64,000 nt of DNA, from assembly GCF_002865645.1 (NCBI RefSeq), contig NW_020194517.1, forward strand, positions 1,488,001-1,552,000, in the 5' to 3' direction. Below the pieces are notes generated by a model that was not told the origin of the DNA, searched no databases, and was given only the letters and a program-made list of their open reading frames with translations. This DNA is from Hyaloscypha bicolor E. Its lineage: Eukaryota; Ascomycota; Leotiomycetes; Helotiales; Hyaloscyphaceae. Both the position numbers and the translations under genes were made by a program. The number at the start of each line of letters is the position of its first letter. Position 1 is the stretch's first letter. Positions 37,860 to 52,275 of the stretch are shown here, piece after piece.

Positions 37860-40700
37860 TCCGGAAAGGGGCTTTAGAGATACTTGTCTATTTCCGGGAT
37901 AATAAATAAGAAAACTTCTTAGAGGTTTTTAATTCTAATAAAGCTTCGGAACTTTCTAATCTTAATAATATTAAATATTCTATTAATACAAATAATATAA
38001 TTTTATATAGGCCTTTATATAATTTATTAGAAACCTAACTAGAAGTATTATATTTATATTTATAGAATATATTTTATAAATATTAAATAAGGCCTAGTAA
38101 AAGCCTAGTTAAAATATTTATTCTTTTTATTTCTAAAAAGAATAAAAGACTATATCTTTATATTAATTATTATAGACTTAATTAAGTTATAATTAAGAAT
38201 TAGTATCTGTTTCCTCTTATTAATAAGATCTTTAACTAGCTTTAAAAAGCCAAGATCTTTATAAAGCTAGATCTTAAGAATATATATTATTAGATAAGAA
38301 TTTATAAAAAATACAAATAGAAAACGGCTTTTAGAACCTATTATAGCTATTTTAAATATCTTATAATATCTTTTAGGCTAACTAATATACTAGTCATATT
38401 TTAAATATATATTAATATTATATTTATAGGACTTCTGGATTATTTTATAATTATTTATTTAGATAATATTCTTATTTATTCTCGAAATAAAAGTAAATAT
38501 TATAATTATATTTATTAGATACTTACTAGACTATATAAAAATAACCTGTTTTATAAACTTAGTAAATATGAGTTTAATATTAAAGAAATTGAATTTTTAG
38601 GCTTCTTTATTAAAATAAAAGATATATATATAGATCCTAAACGAGTCTATAGTATTATTAAATAGCTAGAACTAGAATTATTTTATAATATCTAAATATT
38701 TCTTAGATTTACTAATTTTTATTATAGATTTATTTATTATTATTCTCAGGTAATTATAGATTTAATAGATCTCTTAAAAGAAATAGAAAAGGGCCGGAAA
38801 TCCGGTCTTTTTATATAAATAGATAAAGTAGCTAAAAGCTTTAAAACTTTAAAAAAAGCTTTTATTATAATACTTATTCTAGTCTATTTTAATTCTTTTA
38901 AAAAAATTTATATTAAAACTAATATATTAAAATTTGTAATTACTAGTACTATTTTATAATAAGTTAATTCTAGTAATAGCTCGAAAAAATACTAGTATCT
39001 AGTAATATTCTAGTTCCGGAAACTCTCTAGAGCCAAATATAACTATAGTACCTATAATAGGAAGCTACTTATAATTATTAAAGCTTTTAAGTATTAGTAC
39101 TATTATCTTAAAAAGTTTAGGTTTATAATTAAGGTTATTATAGACTATAATAACCTTTAATATTTTATAGAAATAAAGTATTTAGAAAGCTATTAAGTAT
39201 ATTAGGTAATATATCTTATAATATATAATTTTAATATTATTTATTATAAAAGTACTTTAAATCTAGTAAATAAATCTAGTAGAAGGCCTAATTATAAAAA
39301 AAGTTCTATTAATATAATTTAGCTTCTAATCTTTTAAAATAAGCTAAAAAGAGCTTTTATAATTATAATTTAGAGGTTCTTATAAATATTTAAAGAATTC
39401 CCTTTTTAAAATAAGTATTATTTAATACTTACTATATTTATAATAGCTAAAGAGAAATATTTATTATAAAACAAATAAATAAATTATCTTATAAATTTCT
39501 TAATTATAGAATTAGTTAAAAAGCAAAATATAGGGAAATATCTTAAAGGTTCTATTATTATAGCTAAAATAATAGAGATATCTATAATTATATTACTTAA
39601 TAGAACTAAAAATTCCTTAGTTTCTTGAGTTTTTAAATTAGATAGTTATAAATACCTAATTCCCTATATATAGATATGTATAGTTACTAAAAAAGCTATA
39701 GTACTAGCCCTTCTATCTAAATTTCTTCTAGATATTATCTAGATAGTTTAGAGAAATAATTCTTAATATTAAAATATTATAAAATAAAGGCTTAGTAAGA
39801 AAAATATTAAAAGAAAAGAAATCTAGAAAAATAATTCGGGTTTATTTAGGTACTATTTAAGAATTATTATATCTAATAATCCCGCTTTATATTAAAAAGT
39901 TATAAAGCTTTATTATAATAATTTAATAGCTAAATACTATAAAATAAAAAAGACTTTTGAGTTCCTTAGAAGGTTTTAGTATTAAGAGAATATAAAAAGA
40001 GATATTTATAATTATTATTAAGAATATAATATTTACTAGAGAGTTAAGATAAAAAAGTATTTATTATATAGTTTACTTAGTAATTTACTATAGCCTAAAA
40101 GATCCTGAAATAAGATCTCTATAAATTTTATTATAGGTTTACTATTATATAAAAACCTAATAAAAGATCTCGATTTTAATATAATTCTTATAGTTATTAA
40201 CTAGTATTCTAAAATAGTAAAATATATTATATATTATAAAACTATTAACTTTCTAGAACTTACTAAGATTATATAAGAATATATTTTCTCGATTTTTAGC
40301 TCTTTTAATAGAATTATTTCTAATTAAAAAATAGTATTTACTAATTAGTTCTAGTTTACTTTCTATTTCTATTTAATATATAAATAATATTTAAATATAG
40401 CTTATTATCCTTAAATAAATAATTAGATAGAAAGATAAAATTAGGTCCTAGAATACTATCTAAGATATTATTATAATATTTAAAAAAATAACTAGTTTAA
40501 GAAATTATTTTTTATAGAATTTATATATAATAACTTAAAATATTAGGTTTTATAAGATATATCTTTCTATATATATTATAGATACTATTCTTAACTTTTA
40601 TAAAATCCTAAAAACAGAATTATAAAAAAGATACTAGCTATATATAAAAGGCTAGAAATCTTTAAAATAAAATAGAAAAAGCTTAAGAATTTATAATATT
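37860..40700 (+). pseudogene. Family 2 pol remnant (RT-RH-IN)
   Basis: Clear Gypsy-type polyprotein with RIP damage. RT: IRPSKSLVKIFILFISKK, AKIFIKLDLKNIYY, FRTYYSYFKYLI, then the active-site box YLDNILIYS at 38456-38482 (second catalytic Asp read as Asn), and KYEFNIKEIEFLGFFI. RNase H: IYIKTNILKFVIT near 38.91 kb, where a catalytic Asp is Asn. Integrase near 40.09-40.46 kb: ISINFIIGLLL (Asp to Asn), ILIVIN*YSKIVKYI, FSSFNRIISN*KIVFTN*F, and AYYP*INN*IERQN*VLEY for the conserved HPQTDGQTERxNQ region. No chromodomain was recognised. Confidence 0.85.
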
Positions 40701-42954
40701 ATATATAAAATAACCGGGAAACCTATTATAATAGGTACTAGTTAGCTAAATATTATTTTAAAGAAATCTAGATAATACTATTAATAAGAAATATTAAACT
40801 TAAGATAAGAAAGCTTAAACCAAAATTTATAAATTTATTTAGAATTTTTAAATATATTAGTAATTTAATATATAAATTAGAATTACTAAATATATATAAT
40901 TATTTATATTTAACTTTCTATATTTCCTTTCTTAAAAAGTATATAGTAAAAAAAAATTAGAAGTTATATTTATATCTTTTTGGAAAACTTCCGAAATTAG
41001 TAAATAATAATAAAAAATAAGAATAGGAAATAGAGGCTATTATTAATTACTAATAAGATAGTAAAAATAAAAAGTAATAGTATTTAATTAAATAAAAATC
41101 CTGGCTTAAAAATTATAATATCTAGTTATTTACTTTCTCTAATCTTGAAAATTTTAAGAAACTTCTAAAATCATATAACTAAAACTATAGCTTAGAATCC
41201 GAAACTATTTTTTAATAATTTTTTAAAATTAAAAAGAATTCTGAATTATTAAGAAAAAGATTACTTAAAAAAAAAAGAGAACCTAGATAGCTAAGAAAAG
41301 GCTTAAAATAATAATAGAAATACTCTTTCTCTGGGTTTTTTTATTTATAAAGGTTTTCTAGGGTTTTATTAAGGCTTATAAGAATTATATTTAAATTATT
41401 AGAAAAAAGATTTAGGATTAAAGAAAATTTATTATAAGTAAACTAGCTATAGATATTTTAAATAAATAAACTCTAATTCCTATAAATTCCTAATTCCCAA
41501 AATAAGAATACTAAATACTGGCCCTATTTAGAACTTAGTAAAGAATTAGCTAATACTTTCCGGAATTCGCTTATTTTTTAATGAGATATAATTATATTAT
41601 AATAATATTAGTATTAAGAATATTAAAAGAAGTAAATAAGGAACTTATAATAATTATATATATTTTATAAAAGGCCCGAACTTCTAAAATCAGGTCTTAA
41701 ATAGCTATAAGTATTATATTATTAGTATTTAAAGTACTAGTAATAGGCTATTTAGTAATCTCAATAATAATTTTAGTAATAAGATTAATAACTTAAAAAT
41801 AAACTTTATAATATTTCTTTAAAGAATTAGTAAATACCTAAATATATTAAAAAGAACTTATTTTTAGGATACTAATTTAAGTAATATTATTTTTTACTTT
41901 ATTAAGATAGGAAAAAGAATTCCGAAGCTTATTAGTATTTTTCTAGTTTTTAAAAACCCAATTAATAATATTATTTATATTAGTATAATACTATTTAGGA
42001 TATTCTTTAAGAAATTTCTTAAAAATTATAATAATATCTTCCTAGAACTAGTAAGTCTCTAATAAATAATAAGGAATTTGAAATTATATTAGCTTTAATA
42101 AATATTAAAGCTAAAGAACTTACTAATATATAAGATTTAGAACTCTTATTATAATAGTTATAATTCTTTTTATTAGGTATTATAATATATAAGGTAAAGA
42201 AATTAATAAATAAATACTTAAAGCATTTCAAGTATTTACTAGTAATAGAAAAAGAAACTATAAGATTACTTTTATACTTATAATTATATTAGTAAATAAT
42301 AAAGCCAGAAAAAGATATTATAGAATTAATTAAAAATAATTAAAAAAGACTTAGAAAAGAATAAAAAAAGAGGCTAGAAAGTAATAATAAAAGAAGTTAT
42401 TATATATATAGTTATTAGAAAAAAAAAGAATATATAATAATATAAAAAGGTTCTTTTATAAAGATAAAGAATTACCTAAATTAATTACTAGTTTTTATAC
42501 TAGTCCTAATTAGAATTTAGTATAACTAATTAATATATATTTTTAGGAGCCTATAAATAATTTCTAGGACCTTAGAAATATTTATATGAGTTTTTTATAT
42601 AAATATTTATTAAATTCCTTTTATATAGCTATTTAGATTATTTTAATATAAGATCTAATAAGTAATATTAATTTTATAAAATAATACCTTAGTATTTTAG
42701 ATTAAGCTAATTAGAATATTTAGATTCTAAACGAAATTATAATTATTAGCTAGCCCTTATATTTAGGGTATAATTACTTTTCTTTCTTGTTTATTTAGCC
42801 CTAATTTAATTAGACGATTTTTATATCTATTATTTAAATTATATTAATAAAACTATCTTTTAAGATACTAGAAGTTTATATTAATTAATTAATTAATTAA
42901 ATATTTACTAGAATAAATTAATAGATCTTAAGAATAAGATCCTAGAAAGGGAAT

Positions 42955-43252
42955 TATAATATATATAAAGTTATATATAACTTAAGAATATATAATAAAC
43001 TTCGGATATTATAAATATTAATTAGAGAGATTAGTAGTCCTTTAATATCTTAACTAATTACTATTTATATTATATATATTAGGCTTATAAATTACTAATT
43101 ATATATATATTATTAGGGCCTCTTATTTAGAGAGGGCTTTCCTGAACCTTATAAAAGAAATAGAGATTAGTTCTATACTAAATTTAATATTATAGTTTTA
43201 TAATATACTAATTTATTCTATTATTTTATTACTTACTAATAAATATCTTATA
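42955..43252 (+). repeat. Family 2 3' LTR
   Basis: 298-bp partner of 35294-35591, preceded by the polypurine tract and followed by the atttt target duplication. Confidence 0.9.
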
Positions 43253-43615
43253 ATTTTAGAAAGAAAAATAATATAAAATTAGATAAATTAATGGCTTTTA
43301 TAAAGCTCGAAAATAAGCTTATTTTAAAAGAGGAAATAATATTATAATTTAGTTTTTAATTTTATTAGCTAATATAATTACCTATATCCTATTATTTTTT
43401 AGATATATATAGTATAGCCACTTTACTAGGAAAATAAGCTTGAAATATACTAGAGATATTTAAAAGGCTAAGCCTTTTCGGGACTAGTATATTATAGGAT
43501 ATATATATTTTCTTATAGCCTTTTATATTCTAGTTTTCTTTTTCTTAGCTTTAAATTATCTTTATAAAAGACCTTTTATCTTACTTTCTAAGCCCTAAAT
43601 ACCGTATTTATAATA
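43253..43615 (+). mobile_element. Family 1 copy A, remaining 3' end with 3' LTR
   Basis: Continuation of copy A after the nested insertion. The purine-rich tract aaaagaggaaataa (43326-43339) is followed by the 3' LTR (43340-43615, 276 bp, ending ttataata). It lacks a 13-bp duplication (gctaatatagtta) present in both LTRs of copy B. Confidence 0.85.
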
Positions 43616-46398
43616 ACTATTATAGAATTCAAATAGTAAAATTACTAGTTTAAAGAATTTATATCTTATTCTAAAAACTGCTTATATTATAGAAGCTAGT
43701 TCTATATAAATTTAGTTAAAAGTATATTAAATATCTAATTTAGTAAATACTAATAATTTAGCTAATTAGTTAAGAGTTTTAGTAATAAGTAATAGGAAAT
43801 AGTAATTTTTCTTTATTATAGTATTTAGTTATTAATAATTAATATAAAATTATAAGCTATTATTTTTCTTTTTAATAAATAAAACTAATAATAAGAAAAG
43901 AGATTTAAATAGTTTAATAAAATTCTTTTTTAGGTTCTTAATAAGATATTCTTTTATTTTTTTAAGTTTACTAGAATTTATCTTATAAAAATAAGCTATT
44001 TTTATTAAAGAATCTAATTTATTAAAATAAAGCTTATAGTTAAAGAATTAAGATTAGGAAAGCTTATTTATTACTTTTTTAGAGAATATTCTAGTTATAT
44101 TATATAGCTATATAAGGAGAAATATCCGGAGCTTTTAAAGTTCTTTAGGATTAAAAAATAATATATTACTAAAAATATTAAGTTTATTTATATTTAGGAA
44201 ATATATTAGATTACTAGTTTAAATATAATACCTAGTAAGTTATAGTATTAGTTATCTAATTATTATAAGTAATAATAAATATTTCTTTAATTTATAACCT
44301 TATTTCTTAAATATATAATTAATCTTATTAATAGTAACTAATCTAACTAAGTTATTAGGGTTTTTAATATTTAATTAAAAAGTAATTACTCTAATAAAAT
44401 AGTAGAAATAATCTAATAGCTTAATTATTTCGAGAGTATTAAGATCTAGCTTTTTTTTTCTTATTTAGTATTTGGCTTTCCTTATAAAAAGGTCTTATAA
44501 AGAAATAAGAAATATATTTTTTTATTTCTTGAGTCTAGTTTTACTAGTTCTTTTTAGGATTCTAGTTAAAATATTTTTAGAATAATTATTTTTTTAATAT
44601 TTTTTATTAAAATATTAGATTTTCTAAATAAGATCTAGCTAATTTATCTTATAATTCTCTAGCTAATAAAGTTAATTCTATTAATAGTCTAATAAGATAT
44701 TATATTTTACTAGCTATTTCCTTTCTAGAATTATATTATAAGAACTAAAATTAGTAATAAATAAATATTATTGAGTTTAGAAGTATTAATTAATAACTAG
44801 ATCTATAATAGCTAGATATTAAATAGCTTTATTAGATTATTTATTAAAACCTTATAAAAAGACGGGAATTTTAAATTTATATAAGAGTATTTATAATACT
44901 TTTATTAAGAGATAAATATACTTTTAGTTAATTAGAATATATATATTTACTTTAGTATTTACTAAGTACTAGAATATTATAGTTTTATTTTTCTAGTATA
45001 TTTAGTAATTAATAAGAAACTAATTCCTACTAATTAGCTAAATAAGATATATAGGTCCTTAATAAAGTTCTTGTTTTAAAAAGGCTACCTTTATATCTAG
45101 AGCTAGACTTTTCCTAATTTATTAATATTATATTTCTTATTAGATAATAAATAGAAATTAGTATTTTTATTATTAGCTTTCTCTAAATAATTTTCTTTAA
45201 TAAATATAACTTTATTAAAGTTAGAATAAGTACTTTTTATATATTTAGGCTTCCTATAACTATAATAATAAAGACTTTCTAGCTAGTCTAGCCTCTTTTT
45301 AAATTCTTAGTAAATTATTTTCTTTAGCTATAAAAATACTAGCTAATAAGATTAATTTATTAGATATAGAGTTATTATAGTTCCTTGAATTCCGGTAAGC
45401 TTTCTAGCCCGAGGTAATATTTAATAATAAGTAGTTTTTATTAGTTATTTCTCCTAAAATTACTAATTTTTAATTAAGAAAAGCCTATTTTCTTATTTTA
45501 TATATTATTTAGTAAGATTTTTAGAAGTATTAAATTTCTTATTACTTAAGCTTTTAAGTAGCTCGAGATTTATTTTATTTATTAAATTATTATATTAGTT
45601 ATTTAGTAACTTTTCTAGTTTTATTATTAAATAAGTAAACTTTATCTAGAATACCGGAAATAGTTTATTTCTTTATTTTAGATACTAATATATTTCTTTT
45701 ATTTTCTAATACTTTATTTCTTTATTTTTATTATAAGCTTACTAGAGAATCTTAAAGATTTATTTAATAATTAAAATTTATTTAACTAATTCAGATTCTA
45801 GTTAATTATAAATAAAGTTATAGGTATTTCTAGTAACTAGTTATATTATATAAATAATTTTTAGTAATTTACTATTAAATTTAGAAGAATTCTATATTAG
45901 TTTATTTCTTATATTAAATATCTAATTATTAATCTAGTAATTATTTTTATCTATAAATAAAATAAAATCCTTAATTTTAATAAGCTATAGTTAATTACTA
46001 TAAACTAAAAGTAAAAGAAAGCCTTAATATTAGTTCCTAAATAATTCTTTTAATAGAAATCTATAGTATTTCTAAATATTTACTTATTTAAATCTCTATT
46101 TTATTACTTTTTCTTATACTAGTTTTTCTTTTATATAAAGTTAACTAGTAATTACTTCTAGCTTATTAATTTTCTTAATAAGTTAGTTAATATATAAATA
46201 GAATTTCTAGTAATATTTCGCTTATTTATTAGTTATAAGGTAGTATTTATTAATAAGATTATTCTATATAAGTAATCTTTACTAGGCCTTATTTATTTTT
46301 AAAGTATTTATATTAATTTTAAGTTTTAAATTAGCTAGCTATTTTTTAATATCTTTTTCTAAAATAGTATTATAATAGCTTTTCTAGTAATATAGGTT
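43616..46398. other. AT-rich RIP block between two Gypsy copies, unidentified
   Basis: 2.8 kb of RIP-type sequence between the 3' LTR of copy A and the 5' target site of copy B. I tried both strands for RT, integrase and transposase motifs and recognised none. It may be an older element or ordinary DNA affected by RIP spreading. Confidence 0.5.
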
Positions 46399-46403
46399 TA
46401 TAA

Positions 46404-46706
46404 TATTATAATTTAGCTTTTAATCTTATTAGCTAATATAGTTAGCTAATATAATTACTTATATTCCGTTATTTATATTTTATTACTTTCTAGATATATA
46501 TAATATAGCTGCCTTATTAAGAAAATATATTTAAAATATACTAGAGATATTTAGAAAACTAAGCTTTTTATAAACTAGTATATTATAAGATATATATATT
46601 TTTTTATAGCTTCTTATATTCTAGTTTTTCCTTTCTTAGCTTTAAATTATCTTTATAAAAAATCTTTTATCTTGCTTTTTAAGCCCTAAATACTATATTT
46701 ATAATA
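46404..46706 (+). repeat. Family 1 copy B 5' LTR
   Basis: 303 bp, starting tattataattt and ending ttataata. It is 14 bp longer than the 3' LTR because of a short insertion near 46465. Confidence 0.85.
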
Positions 46707-46899
46707 ATATTTAAAGCTTACTTTTTTTAATTCTATAGAGGATTTTAAATAAACTAATTTAGAACTATTAGTAATATAGATATTACTAAGATAATAAAAC
46801 TTTAGAAATACAAGTAATAGATTTTAGAATAATAAAAGCAAAAAGCTTTAGAATTCTTAAAAAAATTAGGTATTTATATCTTTATAAATATATACTAAT

Positions 46900-49800
46900 A
46901 ATATATTAGAAATTCTCTAAAAACCCCGAAACTCGAAAACCTTAAATAAAAGCTACTTTTTAATTAAGTTCTAGAATAATAAATATATATAGGCTAGTAA
47001 CCTAACTATTACTTTTAAATCCTATCCTATAATCTTATAGGCCCTATATATATACTAGTAACGAAATTATTAGAAAGAATATAATAAAGAAAAAATATAA
47101 TAAATTAATTTTCTAGAATATTATATAACTAGAAACTATATTAACTTTTACTAAGGCTTCTAGTAAAGCTCCTACTAGTTTAGGTTATTCTATTAGTAGC
47201 TCTTTCCGAACTAAATATCCTATTAGTATTTCTAGAAAATTTATAAATAAATCTATAGAAATAAAACTTTTTATTTTTATTATAAAATTTCTAAAAACTA
47301 ATAATTATATTATTACTAGAAAGTTATATAAATAGGCTAAAAAACCCGATATCTTATTCTTAGATATTAATATTATTATAAAAAGCTACTAGAAAAATAT
47401 TTAAAAAGCTATTTTATATAAGAATATTTATAGTTATAATAAAGCTATTCTCGAGAATATTAAGCTCTATAATATTAAGCTCGAGAATAAAATTAAATGT
47501 TATATAGCTATAGTAAATTAGCTTATAATAGCTTTAACTACTTCTATTTTATTTATTTTAATTATTTTAAACTTTTCTTAAAAGAATTCCGAATTATTTC
47601 TTACTTATTTCCGTCTAGAATTTCCTATATTTTATATTTTCTTTAGAAATACTAGAATTACTAAGCTCTTAGATCTAACTCTCTTTATTAGAAATTATAT
47701 TATCTTTAATAACTAGCTAGTTTAGATTAAGAATAAGTTATAAAAAAATACTAATTTATATTCTTTAAAGAATTTTAAAATTATTTATATTTCTAGTAAA
47801 CTTACTAGTAATACTTTTATTTTAACTAACTTTTATATAAATAAAAATAGTCCGAATTAGTATTATTAGTTCTTAAAGTTCTATTTCTATCTAAAGAAGC
47901 TATATTCTAATTCTAATAAGATATAGAATACTTATTATAATTTTAGTAAGCTTTAAATATATTCTAGTTAAGTATTTTAGAAGTTCTATATTCTTTTCTT
48001 ATAATTATTTATAGAAAATAGTATTAGTTTTTAAGATATTAAATATAAATTAAATAAAAAGCTCTTACTAAAGCTCTAAAAATTAGTATATATATATTAT
48101 AATAATTCTTTTATTAATATTATTTGTTTTACTTAATATTATATTATTAATAATTAGTAAATTAAGGCTATATATAAGAAAACTAAAAAATATAAGAAAA
48201 TAGAAGCTATTCTAGTTAAGTTTACTTCTAGTACTATATTTCTATATATTTCTAAAAAAAGAGCCTAAAGAGCCTATATTAATTACTTTTATTAAATATA
48301 TATTTCTTTATAAATATAAATAATATCTTATAAAGACTAAGGATCTTTTAACTATTAAATACTATAATTATAATAAATTTGACTATTATATTAAATACTA
48401 TCTAGTTTTATATAATAAAGAAACTAAGATAGCTTTTTCTAGAATTAAGCTAGACTTAGTTTCTATTTTACTAAAATATATTATTCTAGTAAAGTATTTA
48501 AAGAATTTAAGTTCTAATTCTAATATAAAATCGGGAAATAAGTATCTTTAAAAAAAGTCTTTATTTTAGGGGCTTATAGTATAGATTTAGTAAAAATTAA
48601 CTTAATTTATTTAATAAGAGGAAATACTTTTATAATACCCTATATTATTAGTATAAATAAATTAAAAATTAAGTCTTTTTCCCTTATTAATACTAGAGCT
48701 AATAGTTATATTTTTATTAATATAAAGCTTATTTAGTTTATAAAGTAATTCTTAGAAATAGAATTATAACCTTTTCTTTTATCTTATATTATATATGGTT
48801 TTAATAAAAAGCTAGCTAAGTTTACTAAAAAATATATAAAAGTCTTATTTCTAATTAATAAATAAAATATTAATATATTTATAATTATTCTAAATCTTAG
48901 AAATTATAATATTATTCTTAGTAGAAAATAGGTAATATATATTAATATTCTAATTAATTATAAAAGATATAAGCTTATATAGCTAAAAAATAAGCCTAAA
49001 TTTATATAATTCGGTTATATTATTAATATTTTATAATAATAGCTAAAGAAGTAACTTAATAAGAAATATTAAAAGAATACTAATTAATAAGATTTTATTA
49101 TAAGCTATTTCTGGAAATCTTTTATTCTAAAGTAGTTTTCCTTTTTTCGGACTAATTAAAGGAAATTATATAAGACTATAGAAAAGAAGCTTCTATAACC
49201 TAAATAAGATATAATACCTAAGTAAAAGCTAAAGAAATAAGAAAAGGTCCTTAATTAAAAATAAATATTAGATCTAGCTATTTTTATTTCTATAGTATTT
49301 AATTATATAGCCAAGAAAGAAAATAATATTATTAGTTAAATCTTTATTTATAAGATTAATAAAAAGCTTAAAGCTCGGAAAAAAGAAATAATTCCTAGTC
49401 TAAAAAATTAATAACTAAAAGAAATAGAGTTTTAGTAATTATAGAAAATATTATTTCCGGAACTTAAGAAATATATCTCTATTTTCTCTAAAAAGAAATC
49501 TAATATCTTTCTTTCTTATAGATTATATAATTATAAGATCCAGATTAAAGGCCTAAAAAAAACTAAGAATATTAGATATTAACTTCTTTAGTAATAGTCT
49601 ATTTAAGAGCTTTTAGAAATTAAGTATTTCTTAGAAAAGAATCTAGCTAAAGGCTTTATTAAAGCTAGTTAGGCTTTCTTTATTTTACTAGTTCTTTTTA
49701 TAAAGAAAGTAAATAAAGGTTTATACTTTTATATTAATTTCTATTATTTAAATAATATTATTTAAAAGAATTAATATTCCTTTTTACTTATTAATAAAAC

Positions 49801-52000
49801 TTTAAGTTAATTATCTAAAGCTAAGATTTATATTAAATTAGATATTTACTAAGCTTTCTATTATATAGCTATAGATCCGAACTTTTAGGAGCTAATAATA
49901 GAAATAAATATATCTAAAAAAGTAATTACTAGCCTACTTTTTTAATAAAATCCGGAAATAGGCCTTTAGTATTTTATAATTTATTTTTCCAAAACTATAT
50001 TTTTAGTAAAGCTTAATTATAATATATATAATAAGAAAATACTTGCTATAATATAAGTATTAAAGAAATAGAAAACTAAACTAAAAAGCCTTTAGGATAC
50101 TTTCTTTAAAATCTATTCTAATTATTATATTTTAGAATATTTTATAATTACTAAAAAACTTTCTTTTTAATAAGCTAGATAAGTTAAGCTCTTATTCTAT
50201 TATTATTTTAAGCTTATATATTATTCTAGAAAATTAAATAAGTAAATAAATACTTTATTATAAAAATAAAATAAAGTAAATACTTAGAACTAGATTAAGG
50301 AAAAGCTATAAACTTAAATACTTCTTTCTAAAAATAAAATTAATTTAGAGATTATTTATAATTTATAACTTATAGTAATATTTTATAAAATTAGCTTATT
50401 TAATCCGGAATTCGGCCTTAAAAACCAAGTATATACTAAAGACTTTCTAGAGAAAAATACTTTTATTAGAAATATAATTTCTTTAGAAAAAGATATTTTC
50501 TTAGAAGCTTTACTAGTAGACTCTATTATAGTAGCTTCTATAGAAGTATTATTAGAAGCTCCTACTAAATATAATAGTTTATAACTTATAAATAAGATTC
50601 TATAAAATAATTATATATTACTGAATCTAGAAAAGCTATATATATTAGCCTAAGCTAAAAGTAATATCTAGATACTATAAGATAATCTTTTTTTATATTA
50701 TAGAAAACTTTATATTATAGAAAATAAAATAATTCCCAGATTACTTTTATAAATTACTCTAATTTATAAAATATATAATAAACCTCTTTCTAGATATTCT
50801 AGATATATAAAGTTTTATTAGCTATTAAAGAAATAATATTACTAGCTATTTATAAGTAAAAATATTAATTAATACTATAGTAATTATTATACTTATAAGA
50901 AATTATATATATCTAGAAATAAGAAGCCTAATTTATTTTATTTCCTTCTAGTTTCTAATTATTTCTAGTAATATATTATAATAGATTTTAAAAGCTATTT
51001 AGAAAATAAATCGAGTTATAATATAATTATTATATTTATAAATTACTTATTTAAATATCTAATTATAATTCCCGTATAAGATATAATTATAGCCAAGTAG
51101 CTAGTACTTCTATTTTTATTTTATATAATATACTAAATAGATATTTTAGAAATAATTATATTAGATTAGAAATCCTAATTTATATTCGATTTTTAAAGTA
51201 AATTTTATATAAGAATTAATATAAAGCTTAAGCTTTTAATAGCTAATTACCTTTAAATAAATAAATAAATAAAGATTATTAATTAGTACTTTAATTAGAA
51301 ATTATATTTATATATTAATTATTACTAGAATAACTAAAATAAATAGGTTATTATAATTAATTATTAATAAGCCTCTTTTTAGTATAAAACTATTAGCTAG
51401 TTCCTATTTATAACTAAAAAGAACTATAAGTCTTATATTTCTCTAGATTAGAACTTTCTTATTAAAGCTAATTTACCTAAAGAAAAGCTAAATAGAAATA
51501 AAGCTAAAGTATTAGTAAATTAATTATATAAATTATAATAACTTATCTAAAGTAATATAGAATAAGTTTAAGAATAATATATAATATAAGCTAATAAATA
51601 CTATTATCTAATTAATTTCAAAGTTAGGAATAAGATATAAATTACTATAAAATATTAGAAATCTAATTATCTAAATTAAAAGCTAGAGAACTAAATAGAA
51701 GGCCTATTTAAGATTCTAGAATAGTATAGCTATTTATTTCTTCTAAAATTACTAGAAACTATAAAGATATATCTAGTTTTTTATATAAAGAAACTATAAA
51801 AAAACTTCTAGAATTCTTTATTAAATTAAGTAAATCCGGAACTACTTCTATTAATACTAAAAAATAGTAAATAAGAATATAGTATTAAGTAAATTATTAT
51901 AATTAAGTTAGTAAGAAATAAACTAAAATATAGAATTTATTAGGTTAGTTAGGATAAGGATCTAGTATAATATCTAGTTTTAGTATTAAGTAATAGTTTT
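46900..52000 (+). pseudogene. Family 1 copy B gag-pol remnant
   Basis: Gag occupies about 46.9-48.4 kb. Its zinc knuckle is recognisable at 48357-48401 as K-Y-Y-N-Y-N-K-F-D-Y-Y-I-K-Y-Y, where the CX2CX4HX4C ligands have all become Tyr (TGT to TAT, CAT to TAT). From 48473 it aligns with copy A: protease core LINTRANSYIFI near 48.69 kb, RT N-terminal half near 49.67 kb, then the 567-bp deletion at about 49.90 kb, RNase H, integrase and a chromodomain-like motif near 51.93-51.98 kb. It is the only copy here with gag, so it defines the 5' half of the family. Confidence 0.8.
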
Positions 52001-52275
52001 TAAGTTTTATAAAGTTTCTATAATAATAATATTAATATATTAGGATTTCTATAAAACTTATAATATTAGCTAGATTATATAAAAAATAATACTTATTTAG
52101 AATTATATAGAAATAATAATAAATTTTCCTAAGTTATATAATAAAAATACTAGTCTTTTATATATAATATTTATATCCAAAATACTAGTTTATTTTTTTA
52201 AAAAAAATATAAAATTAAATAAATTAATAACTTTTATAAAGTTTAGAAACGAGCTTATTCTAAAAAAGAAAATAA

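Larger units (their letters stand above)
35294..43252 (+). mobile_element. Ty3/Gypsy family 2, complete, nested in copy A
   Basis: Full-length element of 7.96 kb. Its two 298-bp LTRs begin tataat and end ttata (RIP forms of the usual TG...CA). It is flanked by a perfect 5-bp target duplication, atttt (35289-35293 and 43253-43257). A purine-rich tract, agaaagggaa (42944-42953), lies directly before the 3' LTR, as expected for the plus-strand primer. Gag-like decayed sequence occupies about 35.7-37.3 kb, pol about 37.3-40.9 kb. A further 2 kb before the 3' LTR has no recognised content. All frames are broken by RIP-type stops. Confidence 0.9.

Noticed and set aside
42019..42231. 70-codon minus-strand open frame inside family 2
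   Set aside because: Lies in RIPed DNA near the 3' LTR, Lys/Asn/Ile/Tyr-rich as any AT-rich frame, no recognisable motif.
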